From the NCBI RefSeq assembly GCF_014805625.2, contig NW_024003726.1:1510887-1574886 (forward strand): a stretch of 64,000 bases of DNA, written 5' to 3'. A program made the position numbers and the translations under genes. Origin of the DNA: Glossina fuscipes (taxonomy: Eukaryota > Arthropoda > Insecta > Diptera > Glossinidae). The notes under the pieces were generated by a model that was given only the letters and a program-made list of their open reading frames with translations, did not search any database and had not been told where the DNA came from. The first letter of the stretch is position 1. Each line of letters starts with the position of its first letter. Positions 23,820-36,130 of this stretch are shown piece by piece.

Positions 23820-24520
23820 TAAAGGAGGAAATTTATATCGTGTATCTGATGTAGTTTATGGGCAAAAAGCTCACAAAGGCGGGATGTACTTAATTGGTAA
23901 AGAAAATTTTCCAGGACAGAATATGCCGATTATCGATTTGGACCATTTTCAATATCAATCGGCTAGCGCCGGGTTCCGATGGTTTTACCGAATTTGAAGC
24001 AGATATCTTCATTATTCCAATCATATAGGTACCAATAGGTACACTTTGTAAGGTCTCTGAACCTTTTTCTCGGTACTGCACACGTTTTGATAAAAGCATG
24101 AATTTTTAATAGTTTATAATTTTGATTAGGCGTGGCTGATTTTTACTATATATGCATAGGTACTGCAACACTACCCGTACATATAAAACCACTTATAAAT
24201 TGTTTTATCTTTAGCGGTTTATAAGTGACGAGCAATATTTTTGAAAACGGATGTGCTCTCAGATTATGTTATAGTGAAGTCGTGTCCTTTGACCGGGTTG
24301 GCTCAATTTTAAACCCAATTTCCAATCTATATACCAAATTCGAAGTCGCTGCTGCGAACAGGAGGATGTTTTCCGAAGGTATTATTAAAACAGACAAACA
24401 GACAGAAATATTTATTTAGAATTTGATGTTAGTCAAGAGTATATATACTTAATAAGGTCTCAGAGGCTTCCTTCTGGCTGTTGCAAACGTTTTGACTTTC
24501 TTCGATGATGGTGAAAAAAA
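23820..24520. repeat. dispersed repeat, partner of 38186-38900
   Basis: It opens with GAAATTTATATCGTGTATCT (about 23829), matching GAAATTTATATCGTGTGTCC at about 38186. The two align for about 130 bp and share later blocks (CATTTTCAATATCAA, ACCAAATTCGAAGT). Toward the end it has the ACAGACAAACAGACAGAAAT block and the CTTCCTTCTGGCTGTTGCAAAC block typical of this fly repeat family. Confidence 0.65.
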
Positions 24521-25085
24521 ATCAATTTACATATCAAGTCTTCGACGAAAAAGCTTTCTTCGTTAATAAATTGTCTTACAATATTTCTACATTGTAAAAA
24601 TGAGATTTATAAAGCAAATTCTAAAAAGTCAGATTGTAGATTGCTTACTGATAATGTTTCTAATGACTGATTATGGTGCTAGACTTTGACGTAATTGTAC
24701 AGTTTTAGCGTTGTAGCGTTGTGTTATGCTATGTTAAACGTAATCAACTTTATTTAGCTCTTTGTTTACAATAGTGATGAACAATACAACTTCAGAGCAT
24801 TTTCGATGAGTTGATCTTGGTTAACAACTTGAATTTCCTTGTTTGTTAAGAAAAGGCTATATGCTTAGATAAGACTTTAACGCCAATAAAATGTTGAAAT
24901 TTTCCCCAAAGAATAAACTGTCACGAAAATTTACCCAGCAGCACTGACCCTATATTCTTTTAAACTTTTTCGATTACAAACCGATAAGAAAGTCGATTTT
25001 AATGTATACACCACATATATGTGTGCATAGTCACGAAAAACCAATTGAGACAAAATTTATTTGACTCCAAAAGCTTATTTAAACG
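24521..25085. other. no recognised feature
   Basis: AT-rich; a short GTTGTAGCGTTGT-like sub-repeat near 24710 only. Confidence 0.4.
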
Positions 25086-25223
25086 AAATTTGCTTATACA
25101 ATTTATTTTTTTATTGAATTGAGCATTACACTAAAAATATCAATAGCTTAAAAAAATTTGCTTATACAATTTATTTTTTTATTGAATTGAGCATTACACT
25201 AAAAATATCAATAGCTTAAAAAA
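25086..25223. repeat. perfect 68-bp tandem duplication (two units)
   Basis: The unit starting AAATTTGCTTATACAATTTA at 25086 is repeated without mismatch from 25154 (period 68). The second unit ends in CTTAAAAAA before unique sequence at 25224. Confidence 0.97.
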
Positions 25224-25339
25224 CTCTTTGGGTTTTGAAAGACTCCTCTTGTGAAATTTTATTTCCTACGTACAAAAAAGAGGAAACTCTATATTAGGTC
25301 TTTGGGAATCTGATTAAAGAATCAGATTGCATGTCTCTT

Positions 25340-26085
25340 GTCTTATTCTCTTCACGAAAGTGCTCCAACTTTCACAGCGGAAATGAGAGCTATTCTTCAA
25401 TCTACGAAATTATGTTTTGCTAGCAAAAACAATCTTAAAACTGTTACTATCGCCGATAGTTTTTGTCAAAAGCTATCCGAAATTTCTCAAACTGTGTAAC
25501 TAATCGAATATTGGAAAACGAGCAAGCTGATTAAGCTGTGAGGTCTACTGCTTTTGCAGCTTTAATTAGGGACGGTATCAGAGAAAAGTTGCATCTTCAA
25601 AGACACATTAAAAAGAAAATTAAACAGAAAATTACGGAACGAAATCTAAAATATTATCATCAATACTACTGCTCTGGGTAAAATCACTATTTTCTTTATT
25701 GCGTGCAACTAATATTGATAAAATCAACGTCAAAATCTTTGCTAGAATTTATCTTGGCCGTATAATAGAAACACACAAATAAATGCTAAAGAAATGTATT
25801 TCTCGAATCTTTAATTGCGAATAAAGCTCAGAATAAAGCTGCTTCTTTGTGTTTGCCTAAACTTTTCCTTCATTAGAAGAATTGTATTCGGAGCAACTAA
25901 CTCTATGGAGATCATGAAATCAGCTGCAGAACGTTAAGTTAATATATTACTTTATTAAAGCTACTAAATCAACATTCTCTTCTAAACTATAGCCAATAGC
26001 TAATGTTGCTTGTGCTCATCGTTTTTTGTTTTAGTCTAAGAATTCATTTCATTAGTCTAAAAATATAATAGCAATAATAGTACAA
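25340..26085 (+). pseudogene. LINE (I/LOA-type) relic: RNase H and 3' end
   Basis: At about 25356-25497 the frame ESAPTFTAEMRAILQSTKLC, followed by TVTIADSFCQKLSEIS, is an RNase H domain: the catalytic Glu lies in TAEM and an Asp in IADS. A frame-shifted NRILENEQAD near 25507-25536 is the family's GNExAD motif. This domain follows the reverse transcriptase in I- and LOA-group non-LTR elements. A weaker C-terminal trace (INVKIFARIYLGRIIETH, about 25723-25776) precedes the 3' end. The last part, TTAGTCTAAGAATTCATT then ATATAATAGCAATAATAG, resembles the tail of the SINE in this window. Reverse transcriptase is missing on the 5' side, as expected for a 5'-truncated copy, and the frame is broken. 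Confidence 0.75.
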
Positions 26086-26089
26086 ATAT

Positions 26090-28555
26090 TATTAATAATA
26101 GTTCAAATGTTACGATTTGAATTATTCACTTTATTGGTTTCTGCGAATGCTTTATTAGTGCAAGGTTTCTCCCTTTCTTCCTTCTATCTTCCTTCTATCT
26201 TTAAAAAGTCCGTTCTATTCTCCAAGTATTTTTCTTTAGTTTATATTGAAAAAATCGTTAAGAAAAAGGTATACCACTTTTTTGCAGCGGCTGCCGTTTC
26301 GAATATACAGCGAATTTGATTGTACGACATTGCATTCTCATCGCAGAGAAAATTTTGTGCAGCATTGTAAGACGATTGGATATGCGGAGGTCCCGCGAAG
26401 ATACTTCTTTCGTGGGATTGACATGTTCCCATCTAACATATCTCTTTACGGCCGACATTTTAAAATTGACTGGGCTATATTGCATTGCCACAGTAGCGAA
26501 ATTAGTACACAAAATTTCATTTCGGTCAGATACGCGAGAGTTTAAAATATCGATTGCTGACAGGAACACAAATTAAAAAATAACCTTATAGAAATACTGT
26601 CATTAAAAACTTTTAAAAAATGAAGCCATACTCGCCAGATATCTCCAGTTAACGTGGCTGCAACGAAACTAAAGCGAAATAAAAACATCTAACCTGTATA
26701 TCTGTAGTTAAAAAAGTAGGTAGGGGTTTCCTACAAATATGATTGGCGAACATATGAAAGAAAAATTTTGATTTTCAACCAGAAGCGAGGGCTTTTTTTA
26801 AATCATTTATGTATAAATTGGCTTACTAAAAGTACCATGCGTACTTTTATTTAGAATATTAATTTAAATAGAATCTAAGAAATTCTGATAAAAGAATAAT
26901 TGAATGAATTTTTACAATTATGATGCTCACCATTGTGCAATGGTGTGTCGGGAAAGCCGAGCTTAAATTTTTGAATGTATTGTAAAAACATATTATTTAT
27001 CCAAGCAACGTAAATACGCCCAAACATCTTTATGTATTCAGATTCATTTTCTTTCCTCGAAAATTTGTTGCTCAAAATTATATCTTTTTTTGCGTCTGTG
27101 AAGGAGATAATCGCATAACTTATTTTTGATATAAAGTGCCACGGCAGAAAAGACGCAAACAAATGCATAATTCCATAAACTAATTTACAACTAAGTCCAA
27201 AAACTTCAATGTCAGTGTACTAGAGTAGTTACAAATCAAAGGTCTTCTGGCAGTAACTTCGCAACAGCCATTCGTTTGACAAAAGCATTCTTTTTTTTTT
27301 GATCGCTTGGGAAAAATCTCGGAATTGCAAAAAATATTATATAAATTTTGCAGCTTTGCAAATTTTGAACCTTGAACTTTTGCGGCACAGGATCTTTACT
27401 TAAATTTGCTATTAAGGATTTTAAGTCAATTTCATTTAAAAGCCCAAACTCCAAGTGATGTATTTAATTCTGATCATCCTTCCGCAATTATAAAATACCA
27501 ACTGAAATAACGCAATTTACAGGTGTTTTGCACTTTTGTTATTTTTAAAACAATTTAAAAATGCGAATTTGGTGTGTTGATTTATAATTGTTGTTGTGTT
27601 GTTTTTATTTGGTTTATTTATTTATTTATCTACACATGAAATTCAGCTAGAATAAATTAGCAGCCCAATTCAAATGAATCTTAAAAATAAATTTTATGTT
27701 CAGTCTTAATAAGTCTTACAAAATATTTAAAGAAATATAAAGAAAATATGTAAAAATAAAAAGAACATCAGTCATTTATATATAAATAGGAATAAAAATG
27801 AAAAAAGAAAAAAAGGAGGTACACTTCTAGTACAGATACCCGCACCTAGTGTAAATCCAAGCAGGGAATAAACTCCTAAGCTGTTGCAAACACGAAACAA
27901 ATACTTTTCAGCGCTCAGCATCGTATTGAAAATTGTTACAGCTGTCGCTGTTGAAAACAAAATTGCGCTATAGGTTTGCTGATTTTGAACGAAATCATAT
28001 GGACACCGATGACGACCAACACAATGGAGAATTAAAAAAATGAGTAAACTAGAAAACATTAAAAAATTGTGAAAAATATTGTCGATTGTCCAGAAGTGAG
28101 ATAATTGATATTGTAAGGGTTAAGTTGGCGTTTAGAATATATATCAACAGGCTTAAACGAGCAATAACGATTAATTATTGATTTCCATGGTTAATATTTG
28201 GTCAATGTAATTTTGGATGTTACTTAGTCTAATGTCGAGTATGGATAGGCGGAACAGTCGTGAGTTAGGGAAACAAGCAGGCTCATTCGAATATAAAATT
28301 GTAAACGAAGAGGAGAGTGTCCTCGACCATGAGTTAGATCTTGGACAACACCAATTTTGACGATGATTGTAAACAGGAAATGATCGAGTGGTCGGTCAAT
28401 GAATAATTTAAAATATTAAAATAATAAAATATTATACAATATAAATATATAAAATAGTAAATTCGATTTCGCAGAATATCGTGAGACCGCTAGAAAATAA
28501 AAGTTCATAGCTACTCTGAACACTCGATAACGTCGATTCCTATTTAGAATTATTG
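26090..28555. other. no gene recognised
   Basis: Within this stretch 26240-26580 is open in several overlapping frames on both strands and is less AT-rich than its surroundings. I recognise no family there. Other frames (26875-27168, 27236-27454 and 27772-28059, minus) look like chance. The part 28240-28555 may be the 3' flank of the gypsy relic that follows. Confidence 0.4.
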
Positions 28556-28559
28556 GTTA

Positions 28560-30160
28560 CCATCGGCAGTAATATAGACTATAATGTACGGTTCGTTCTT
28601 TCGGTACGACCGTTTGGCCTTCCACAGCATTAAAAATATGCTTGATATCAGTTTCTTGGCAGTATTTGGAAAACTTCTTCGAAGTAAACGCCATTTGTCG
28701 ATCGGCTTCAATAAGCATAGCTATTCCAAAGAAACTCGTTTAACGTTGAAAGAATATGCTTAGCAGATGTATTCTTAACGGCTGCATGGTATATCTAATG
28801 AACTCATCTGCAAAAAATAACATATTGTTACGGAAATCCCAATTTCAGTTCACTCCATTTAATTGATTTTCCCAAAAAATAAGTTAGCTAGAGAGGGAAG
28901 ATCCAAGTGCACATTTGGGGCGTGTCATGCAGCTGCCAATTTGTCTTCAACATTTACCAAGCCTATTGTCTGCTTTATGGTATCATCTTGTAACTGGGTT
29001 GAGCAGCAATGGCTTTCGTCAATTGTGATTTTACAGGTTTGTACACACTGCTACACCGACATCACAATGAATTTTGGTAGGCATTCTACTAAAGGCATTT
29101 GTGATCGTCGTTGTCAGTACAATCACGACTTTGATTTTTTCGCTCCAAGACTGCCACAGCAAGTGTTTCAAGTTCGTAACTGTACAAATTCTAGACTAGT
29201 TTTAGATAGGCCCCAACCCGTTGCAAGACCATTCCAACAAGGCCACGCGAGCTTCCATATGCATGAATTTCATGCATTTACTCGATATGCAACCATTACA
29301 CGAAAGGATGAACGTTTAGTTTTTAAATGAATAAAAGATTTTTTTTTGTTCATTCGTCTACTCAAATCTTGCTCCCTTCTTTAATAATTTATGCAACGGT
29401 CCACCCAAAATCAAAATCCACGAATAAACTATTTGACGTATGCAGGTAGACCTAGGAACTCCAGATAAACATGTTGGATGCTGATATTTTCTTATCGTCT
29501 CCGTTCAAATCCTTACAGGCATAATATCTTTTGAAGTCAACTGGTGATCCAGAAATTCAATCTTCGTTTTAAAAAACTCATACATGTTAACCCGGTTTCC
29601 GTCAGTGTTTTGAAAACAATTTCCAATGTAGTTAGTTTAGTCCATATATTTCAACCTTTTCCCGTATTTTCTTTATTCTTAGCCATTAAATTTTTAAATA
29701 CAGTTGGCCTTTTTTAACCACCGCCTTTAGTAATAAGAGTTGCATATTTTCTATTCTCGGGCGCAATCTCGACTTACTCATTATTCAAATCTAGCGTTGT
29801 AAACTACGTGAATTTTGTTGCTTGTTGTAGACATGCGCACAATATTTGAAAGTTTCCTTCACTATTAAGTGATTTAATTTTCAAACTTATTCAGCATCAC
29901 TTTCCTTCTTTTGTAACACAACCGCGCTCGGATATTCTGATTCTGACGAGAAAACGAAATGCAAAGCTCTTCCAACTTGACAAGGATGTGTGTGAAGCAC
30001 CTAACCGCAAATGTACTGCTTCATCAATACGATTATACACCTGAAGCATGGAGCACCTATTATCCCAATCGTAAACAGTGGGTTTGGTTAGACTCAGGAA
30101 TTGCTTCGGGAATGTTTACAACGCTTAGAAGGAAGCGCCAAAGGATACAAATTCTTGATC
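28560..30160 (-). pseudogene. Ty3/gypsy relic, minus strand, family shared with 45-47 kb
   Basis: Read from 30160 downward. A gag piece at about 30150-29955 is close to 85% identical by eye to 45705-45880. RT fragments follow at about 29945-29340 (EIAPENRKYATLITKGGG, then EFLDHQLT-type text), matching 46300-46880. The start of RNase H near 29325-29270 shares TTCATCCTTTCGTGTAATGG with 47010-47029. An integrase core piece lies at about 28710-28600 (MAFTSKKFSKYCQETDIKHI, then FNAVEG). The gag piece runs almost directly into RT, so protease and neighbouring sequence are deleted. Plus-strand open stretches at 28863-29330 and 29959-30189 are antisense to this relic, not genes. Confidence 0.8.
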
Positions 30161-30164
30161 AGCC

Positions 30165-30740
30165 TCAAATTCTAAGTCAATTTAAGTAAATCCGTTTGTC
30201 CGTGTTTATAATGCCTGTTGTAAACATTCTCCTGGCAGAAAAATGAAGTTATCAACTTCGAATGTGGCAGAAACATTGGAAGTTCTTCCATGCAGGTTGG
30301 TATTGAAAATAGAGTAAATCGGTCGAAGCACACGCTCACAGTACCACGTAAACTCAGAATACCTTTGTTTTTCAAAGGAGTAAAAAAATGATTTTTTGCT
30401 CAGTACTCATAAAGTGTAGCAGATAAATGCAAAAAAATTGAACGCATATTCTGTGGGCGATGTTGAAGAACTTGCATAAAAATGGAAAAAATTAGCCACG
30501 CCTTCCCAATATTGTAGTCTATCAAAATTTTTTTTTTTTCAATAGTTTTATAAGGCGCAGAGAAATTCTTCAAAAACCACGTAAAGTGAATAAATTCTTG
30601 GGCAGTTTCAATTTTGAATGCCCCTAAACATGTCCGTTTATTCACTTATCCGTCTGTCTGTCTGCGCCACTTTGGAATATGTTCGGTAAATATTCTCCCG
30701 TTAGCGAAAATGAAGAATGGTCAGTTAGTTAATAAGTTTA
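30165..30740. repeat. dispersed repeat with CCGTCTGTCTGTCTGCGCC block
   Basis: Two halves each begin with a CCGTYTGTC block (about 30190 and 30650) followed by related sequence (TAAACATTCTCCTGGCAGAAAA and TAAATATTCTCCCGTTAGCGAAAA), so the copy contains an internal duplication. An ATTAGCCACGCCTTCC block is present. It belongs to the same broad repeat family as 7800-8420. Confidence 0.55.
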
Positions 30741-30744
30741 CAAT

Positions 30745-33700
30745 ACATATATCTTCAGTCTATGCATTTTAAGTAATTGGCCTTTCTTTGGGGGATGTGC
30801 ACTAAGTGAACAGATAACTTCACAACCGTAAACAGTAGTACATTAAGTAAATTTTCAGCATTCAATATATATTAAAGCTAAGATTAAGCGTTTCTTTCCG
30901 TATCATAAAGCAGTCTTTGTTTTAATGCAGTGTTTTAATGTAAAGTTGATAAGTAGTTAAATTCAATTTGAACTAACCAGCGCATGTAATAAATTCTCTT
31001 TGGTATTTGTGGAGAAAGAAGGTGGTGTAAAAAGACGTGCGGTGAGGAAACATAACCTACTATCAATTTTTATGAGAAATTTAACATAAATTTGTTGACC
31101 AATTCGCTATTCCTAATAGCTGGTAAATATAACAACCATGTAGTGGGTACACATAGTGTGTAGGATTCCCGAAATAAAAATTCAATTTGTTATCGAAAAA
31201 ATCTATTTGCCAATCGTTCAGTTTCTCGATAGTATCTGCAAGAATTACTGTACGTATCAATTAAACAGGTCAAAAAGTTTAACCGTTAATCAATCAAATG
31301 GTGTGCGCTGAAGATATGAAGGGAATACACAATAAAAGATTTGAAGTTGAACCCATGTGCGCTCTACTTAGGAGGGATAATAAGCGGAAACCAAATTTCC
31401 AACTTGAAATTACCGTTCAAGCTTATAAGTCAAAAAAAACGGTGATATTCAACCAATATTACACTTACCGTACTCAATGCGCAGTAAGAAACCACAAACC
31501 CTTGGCAGCCCTCGGGTGGGTTATATATAGTAATCTCTATCGCAGTTTCACCCACGCTCAACACGAACTTGACAAAATTTATTAGCTGTAACGGTGACCA
31601 CGCAAAAAGTATCGCGGCTGTCTATTGCATAAACACATTAGAAGGGGCTCCATATCTAAGCTAACCTAAATAATAATCACTTCTAAGCCAAATAAACTAG
31701 AACTATTCTAAACCGATTACATAGACTTATGCTGAAAATCTATCCAAGGTGAAAACAACTCTATAATTATATTTATGATTTGCATTAAATTTTTTTTTTT
31801 TTTTGCTTCCGCTAACATAACTACTTTTTGGTGACTCTCGAACAAATACTTTTCATCACTTCATAGGTATGAAGGTGTCAATGGATTAAAATTTGTTTTC
31901 AATATGCTACTTAAAATCGTCTCTCCGGCTTTTTTAATTCTTCTTTTGTTATCGGCGTAAAATGAAATTTTCTATCATAATTGTAACATTTAAAATTTAG
32001 TAGCTCTTTGCTTTGTTAGTTGCAAGAAACAAATTTCGGAGGCGTATCTTTTGTTCTTAACGTCGTTGAACAACCGTTATGTTCGCGAACGCCTTCTCCC
32101 GATTTTCTTTTCTCCCCTAGATGGTTTGAATTTACCTGACATTTCCTGACGCGCATATAACGAAACTGCTGATACCCTGACCTTGAAGATGGTAAGCTTC
32201 GATAAATTTTTGGGTGCTTTATAAGTTGAACAATATGGCCAATTATTGTCATGGCTGGTTAGGGTATTTATCACTACGGATACCTATCACCTTACCCTGC
32301 TTCCCTTAAATGTTACTTTTGCAAACGTTGCGCATGGGCATGGTTCTGATAAAGGTATTTAGAAAAACTAATTATAACTTTGTTATGTTATATTGAGTGG
32401 AACTTGGAGAGATGTGGTGCTTTTGACCATTAATCCACCCATGATTTGATAGTAATTGTTTAATCTTTTCAGCCACTTATTTCATTAAATACGTAATGTA
32501 CTTTTCATTTAATATCCTTTATCGTCTATTACAATTCCTTCGTATTCTTCACTCACTGTTAGGAATGATGCAGTTCAAATATTGGAACATGCATGGGTCA
32601 AAGGCCATTTTATTTTTTCAGTGATAATCACCATGGATTTCGCTTGCAGTGAACGTAGAACAAGAGGAAACATGTATTTCTATATATCCGCTCGTGCCCA
32701 GAAGTATCGGCTGCAGTGAAGTAACTTTTACAAACTTTTAAAAAATTTAAGGAAACGAATTATTTCTGTCCAACATTGAGATTTGGTAGCGCTAAAAATT
32801 ACCTTATTTGCACGATCCTTCGAAGTCTTGAATAAGCGCGTCTCTCATCATGCAGAATCTATTTTGTAGTTGGGCGCGGCGTGGTTCCTCGTAAAAAGAG
32901 AACGAGCGACACAATGTACTGTCGTCTGCAAACATGGGAAGGGAACTTTCGAAAAATGGACATTAGCATTCGTGTAGGATTTTTTAAGTAATCAGCAAGA
33001 AAGTTGGCTATCTCTGTACACTTACAGGAGGACAGAATGTGTGCAAAATCATTTGTTTCTTTCGGACTCAACAAAATTTAAAAAGGTGTTGTTTGTCTTT
33101 CAGACAGTGAACGTAACTGCGTACGCCGAATATGTGGGACAGATTCTCCCCAAGGCGTCCTTCCCAAATTTCCTAAAAAATATATCCCTTTTATTGCATA
33201 ACAAGCTCAAGCCAAAAATATACCAATTTTGACAGTCAGATGACACTTTAACCACATTCGCAAGTACAAACTCAGATATAACACTCGAAAGAATATGATA
33301 AAAGATCCAGAATAAGATTAATAAAACATATGTGAGTAACCGATTGCTCCTCTGAGATGGCCTGAGCGAGTATTAAAGAACGATTCGATCGGTCTCAAAA
33401 AATAGCGAACTCGTGTCTAGAAACGGTCAGGAATCTACAATCAGTGCAAAATGAACACGCGGTGGGTTTAAGGAATTAAGCAGATGAAGAGAATCAGGTT
33501 ATGATTGTATGGTCTGTGTTGCTGTCAGCAGACAATAGAACATCAATTAAGAGGTGAATTAAATGTATAGAAAAAGATAGTAATCTAACAATAACCGACC
33601 TTGTCAAACTCTTCCGCCAATGATGTGAAGACATTAAGTTGCATAAATCGCTTTCAACGAGACTTTTCAAATATGTTGAAGTCACATTGCAATTAATTCT

Positions 33701-35557
33701 GCGTAGGGTTAATGCTTTCGGTAAAATAAGTTACTCAAATGTTGTCGATTTCTGGCCATAGTAGTAGAATGGAACTAAACTAAACTCTCTTTTCTTCAAT
33801 TGCCTTAAAGTTGTCCCAATACGGATGTAAGTTCGTCTGTGACCGTATAAGAGCCAAGCAGTCATTCACCATTCATCATTCACTATTTCACATGGGTATA
33901 ATCTAAAATTTGTGTTCAAGTTTTCTAATCCCTACTTGCTTCAAAAATTTGGAATTTATCGCTCCGAGAAGCATACCATCCGTGAAAGCTGAAACTGCGC
34001 CGAGTTGCTGCAGATTCGAACTCCAATTTTGATTTTACCGTAACCACATTAATGTTCATGTTTATGTTTTAAAGTAAGTACCAACACACAGTACTGTATA
34101 TACCACCTCCGCTGTTGATAAACTTTAATTGGCGAGTTTGTTACTGGAATACTGCATTTCTCATCACTTCTTCTTCATGTTTAATATATAGGGAATATGT
34201 TAACATTGGATACGAAATTCAACGATACTGGTAAGACTTTAGCAGCTTCGTCTATATTTGGGTGAACTATTAATTAAATTGATCCATGAAACCACAAGGA
34301 TTATTTTTATCAGTGGTTACAATTTTGAAGTTGTTCATTATCTAAGTACATTGTTGACATTATAACAACCATTTTCAGAACATTTCAACATCGTATAGAA
34401 AATCGGCATGGGGTTTTAAAATAAAAACGTCGTATCTGGATATGCTGCCATGTACATGAATCTAGCTCTTTTCTTTAGCGGTAATATCAAAATGTCCTGA
34501 GAAACCTATATCACTTCGTTGCACTATTGACTCGTTTCATGAATAAATGTATTGCTACCAATGGATACAATCAGTCTCAAAAGCTTCGTAGTCAACCGAA
34601 TATCAGAAATCCTAGGCCGAATCATTTGGAAGCATTTAGAACTAAAGCCAACTTTGTCTTCAGAGGAATCATGCCCGAGTACTTGGTAAGCTGTAGAAAA
34701 GTCGTCTTTCAGTAGCAACCGATACTGGTAAATACAAAAGCAGGACCTCAGTTTATTTCTTAGAAAAACTTGACGAGCAAGATACAATGGGCTTGTCAAC
34801 TATAGTTTTGGGACTAATAAAATCGGTTAGTGAAAATGAGCTAAGCCCGCTATTAGGAGGTTCCAAATTGTCGGAAACTGTGCTGCGGGACAGTGCAGGT
34901 TCATATGTTCTGGAAACATATAGAAGCTACAACCGTCGCCATCCTAACTTCTGTTAGAAGAATTAAAACAAGTAAAGCTAATTTGCATTATTTTGTTCAG
35001 GAGTGCATTTACCAAAGAATTTGGGATTTGTAGTTCCGTAAAACTTTCAAAACCATTAAAGTTTCGCCTCTTTTTGCCCCCCATTAAATCCAAAAATACT
35101 AAACATCATTTCGAATTTTTTGTTATTATACAGTACATCAGTATTGGAACATTGCTGCAAGAAAGTTGTTCGACTCATAGATGTTACGGTAAGCGCAATA
35201 TAACACCCATCAAAAAATACTAGATCTACTTTCAGATCGAGTTCGTACAGCACACACATTCCAAAATACCAACTACGCTTATGCCAGTCCACTAACCTTA
35301 AAATTATAGTATGGTCGTCAAAATAATAAATTTACAGATGGTCAGTGACACACAGAGAGTTGACATCAGAATAAAAAATTGAGACATTTACAGCGGGCCT
35401 CTGCCCCTTTACTTCGCGTTGCAAACCTTCCGCAGTGTTGTTGGCCTGGAAAAATTGTAAGATCCATCAAAAACGTTGGAACGCTACTTCAAAGAGTGCC
35501 GGCTCGTTGACGTTTTATTAATTGAAGTACTTTCGATACACAACCTTCTCCTTTCTT
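30745..35557. other. no gene recognised
   Basis: Several short frames occur (31298-31585, 33041-33232 and 34527-34715 plus; 32016-32274, 33494-33685 and 34524-34799 minus). None shows a domain, and overlapping frames on both strands at 32.1 and 34.6 kb suggest chance. A poly-T run lies at about 31790-31805. I see no exon of zfh2 here. Confidence 0.45.
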
Positions 35558-35568
35558 ATCAGTTATTA

Positions 35569-35734
35569 TTATTATTAATTTAGCCAGAAAATAAATTCTA
35601 AGACTAAAGTCTTAAAGCACTATCATATCTAAGTCTATTGGTTTTATTGGAAACTCTACCGCACTTGAGATGTGCGCACTGCTATTCAGTTGTTAGCCGA
35701 GAGTCTTTGCCTACTCGGCCACTGAGGCGGATTC
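35569..35734 (-). mobile_element. tRNA-like SINE, copy 2
   Basis: Read on the minus strand this is the fuller copy. It has the head CAGTGGCCGAGTAGGCAAAG, then an anticodon-arm-like CTCGGCTAACAACTGAA and a degenerate B-box-like stretch (AGTGCGCACATCTC). A body shared with copy 1 follows (AAGTGCGGTAGAG, GACTTTAGTCTTAGAATTTA), ending in a TAA-repeat tail. An 11-bp direct repeat ATCAGTTATTA flanks it (35558-35568 and 35735-35745). The tail and target duplication overlap in sequence, so the left boundary is uncertain by a few bases. Confidence 0.8.
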
Positions 35735-35944
35735 ATCAGTTATTAACTTCAGTTGTATACCTTGTGTTCTCTTTTTATTACGTGCACAAGAACGATTAAA
35801 AAAAGTATTCGTTTTCAAAAATTAAGTTGTGTCTTTCTTATCTAAGTCAGATATCTAATAATGTCAATTTTGTCGAACCCTACTCTAAGGTTCAGCAAAA
35901 GCGTTGTTAATTAAAAACTTTCATTAATTCGGTCCACGGCTTTT

Positions 35945-36130
35945 AAGGGTGTAAAAATTCTGAAACAATTCGACATATTTTACAATATTATTTCAATCAA
36001 GGCGATAAGGCTTCGCCGTTATTTTGAAAGCTCGTGGTGCTTATTCTTAAGAGGTTTTATTTTAAGCAAGCAGATAATTTGGTCACTCTCGTTCAAAAAT
36101 TTCCATATTAGAAATGTGTCATACTCTGGC
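35945..36130 (+). pseudogene. mariner transposase N-terminal relic
   Basis: The stretch ETIRHILQYYFNQGDKAS (about 35958-36011) matches the start of the mariner transposase at 19095 in both protein and DNA (ATTTTACAAT, CAAGGCGATAA and GGTGCTTATTC are shared or nearly so). A weaker continuation lies to about 36100. Stops follow. No terminal repeats were found nearby. Confidence 0.5.

Noticed and set aside
28863..29330. 155-codon plus-strand open frame
   Set aside because: The minus strand of this segment carries RNase H/linker sequence of a gypsy relic that matches the 45-47 kb copy, so this frame is an antisense shadow.
29959..30189. 76-codon plus-strand open frame
   Set aside because: Its reverse complement is nearly identical to gag sequence at 45705-45880, so it is antisense to a retroelement.
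32077..32274. Possible LINE gag-like basic frame on the minus strand
   Set aside because: No CCHC knuckle could be read, and overlapping frames are equally long.
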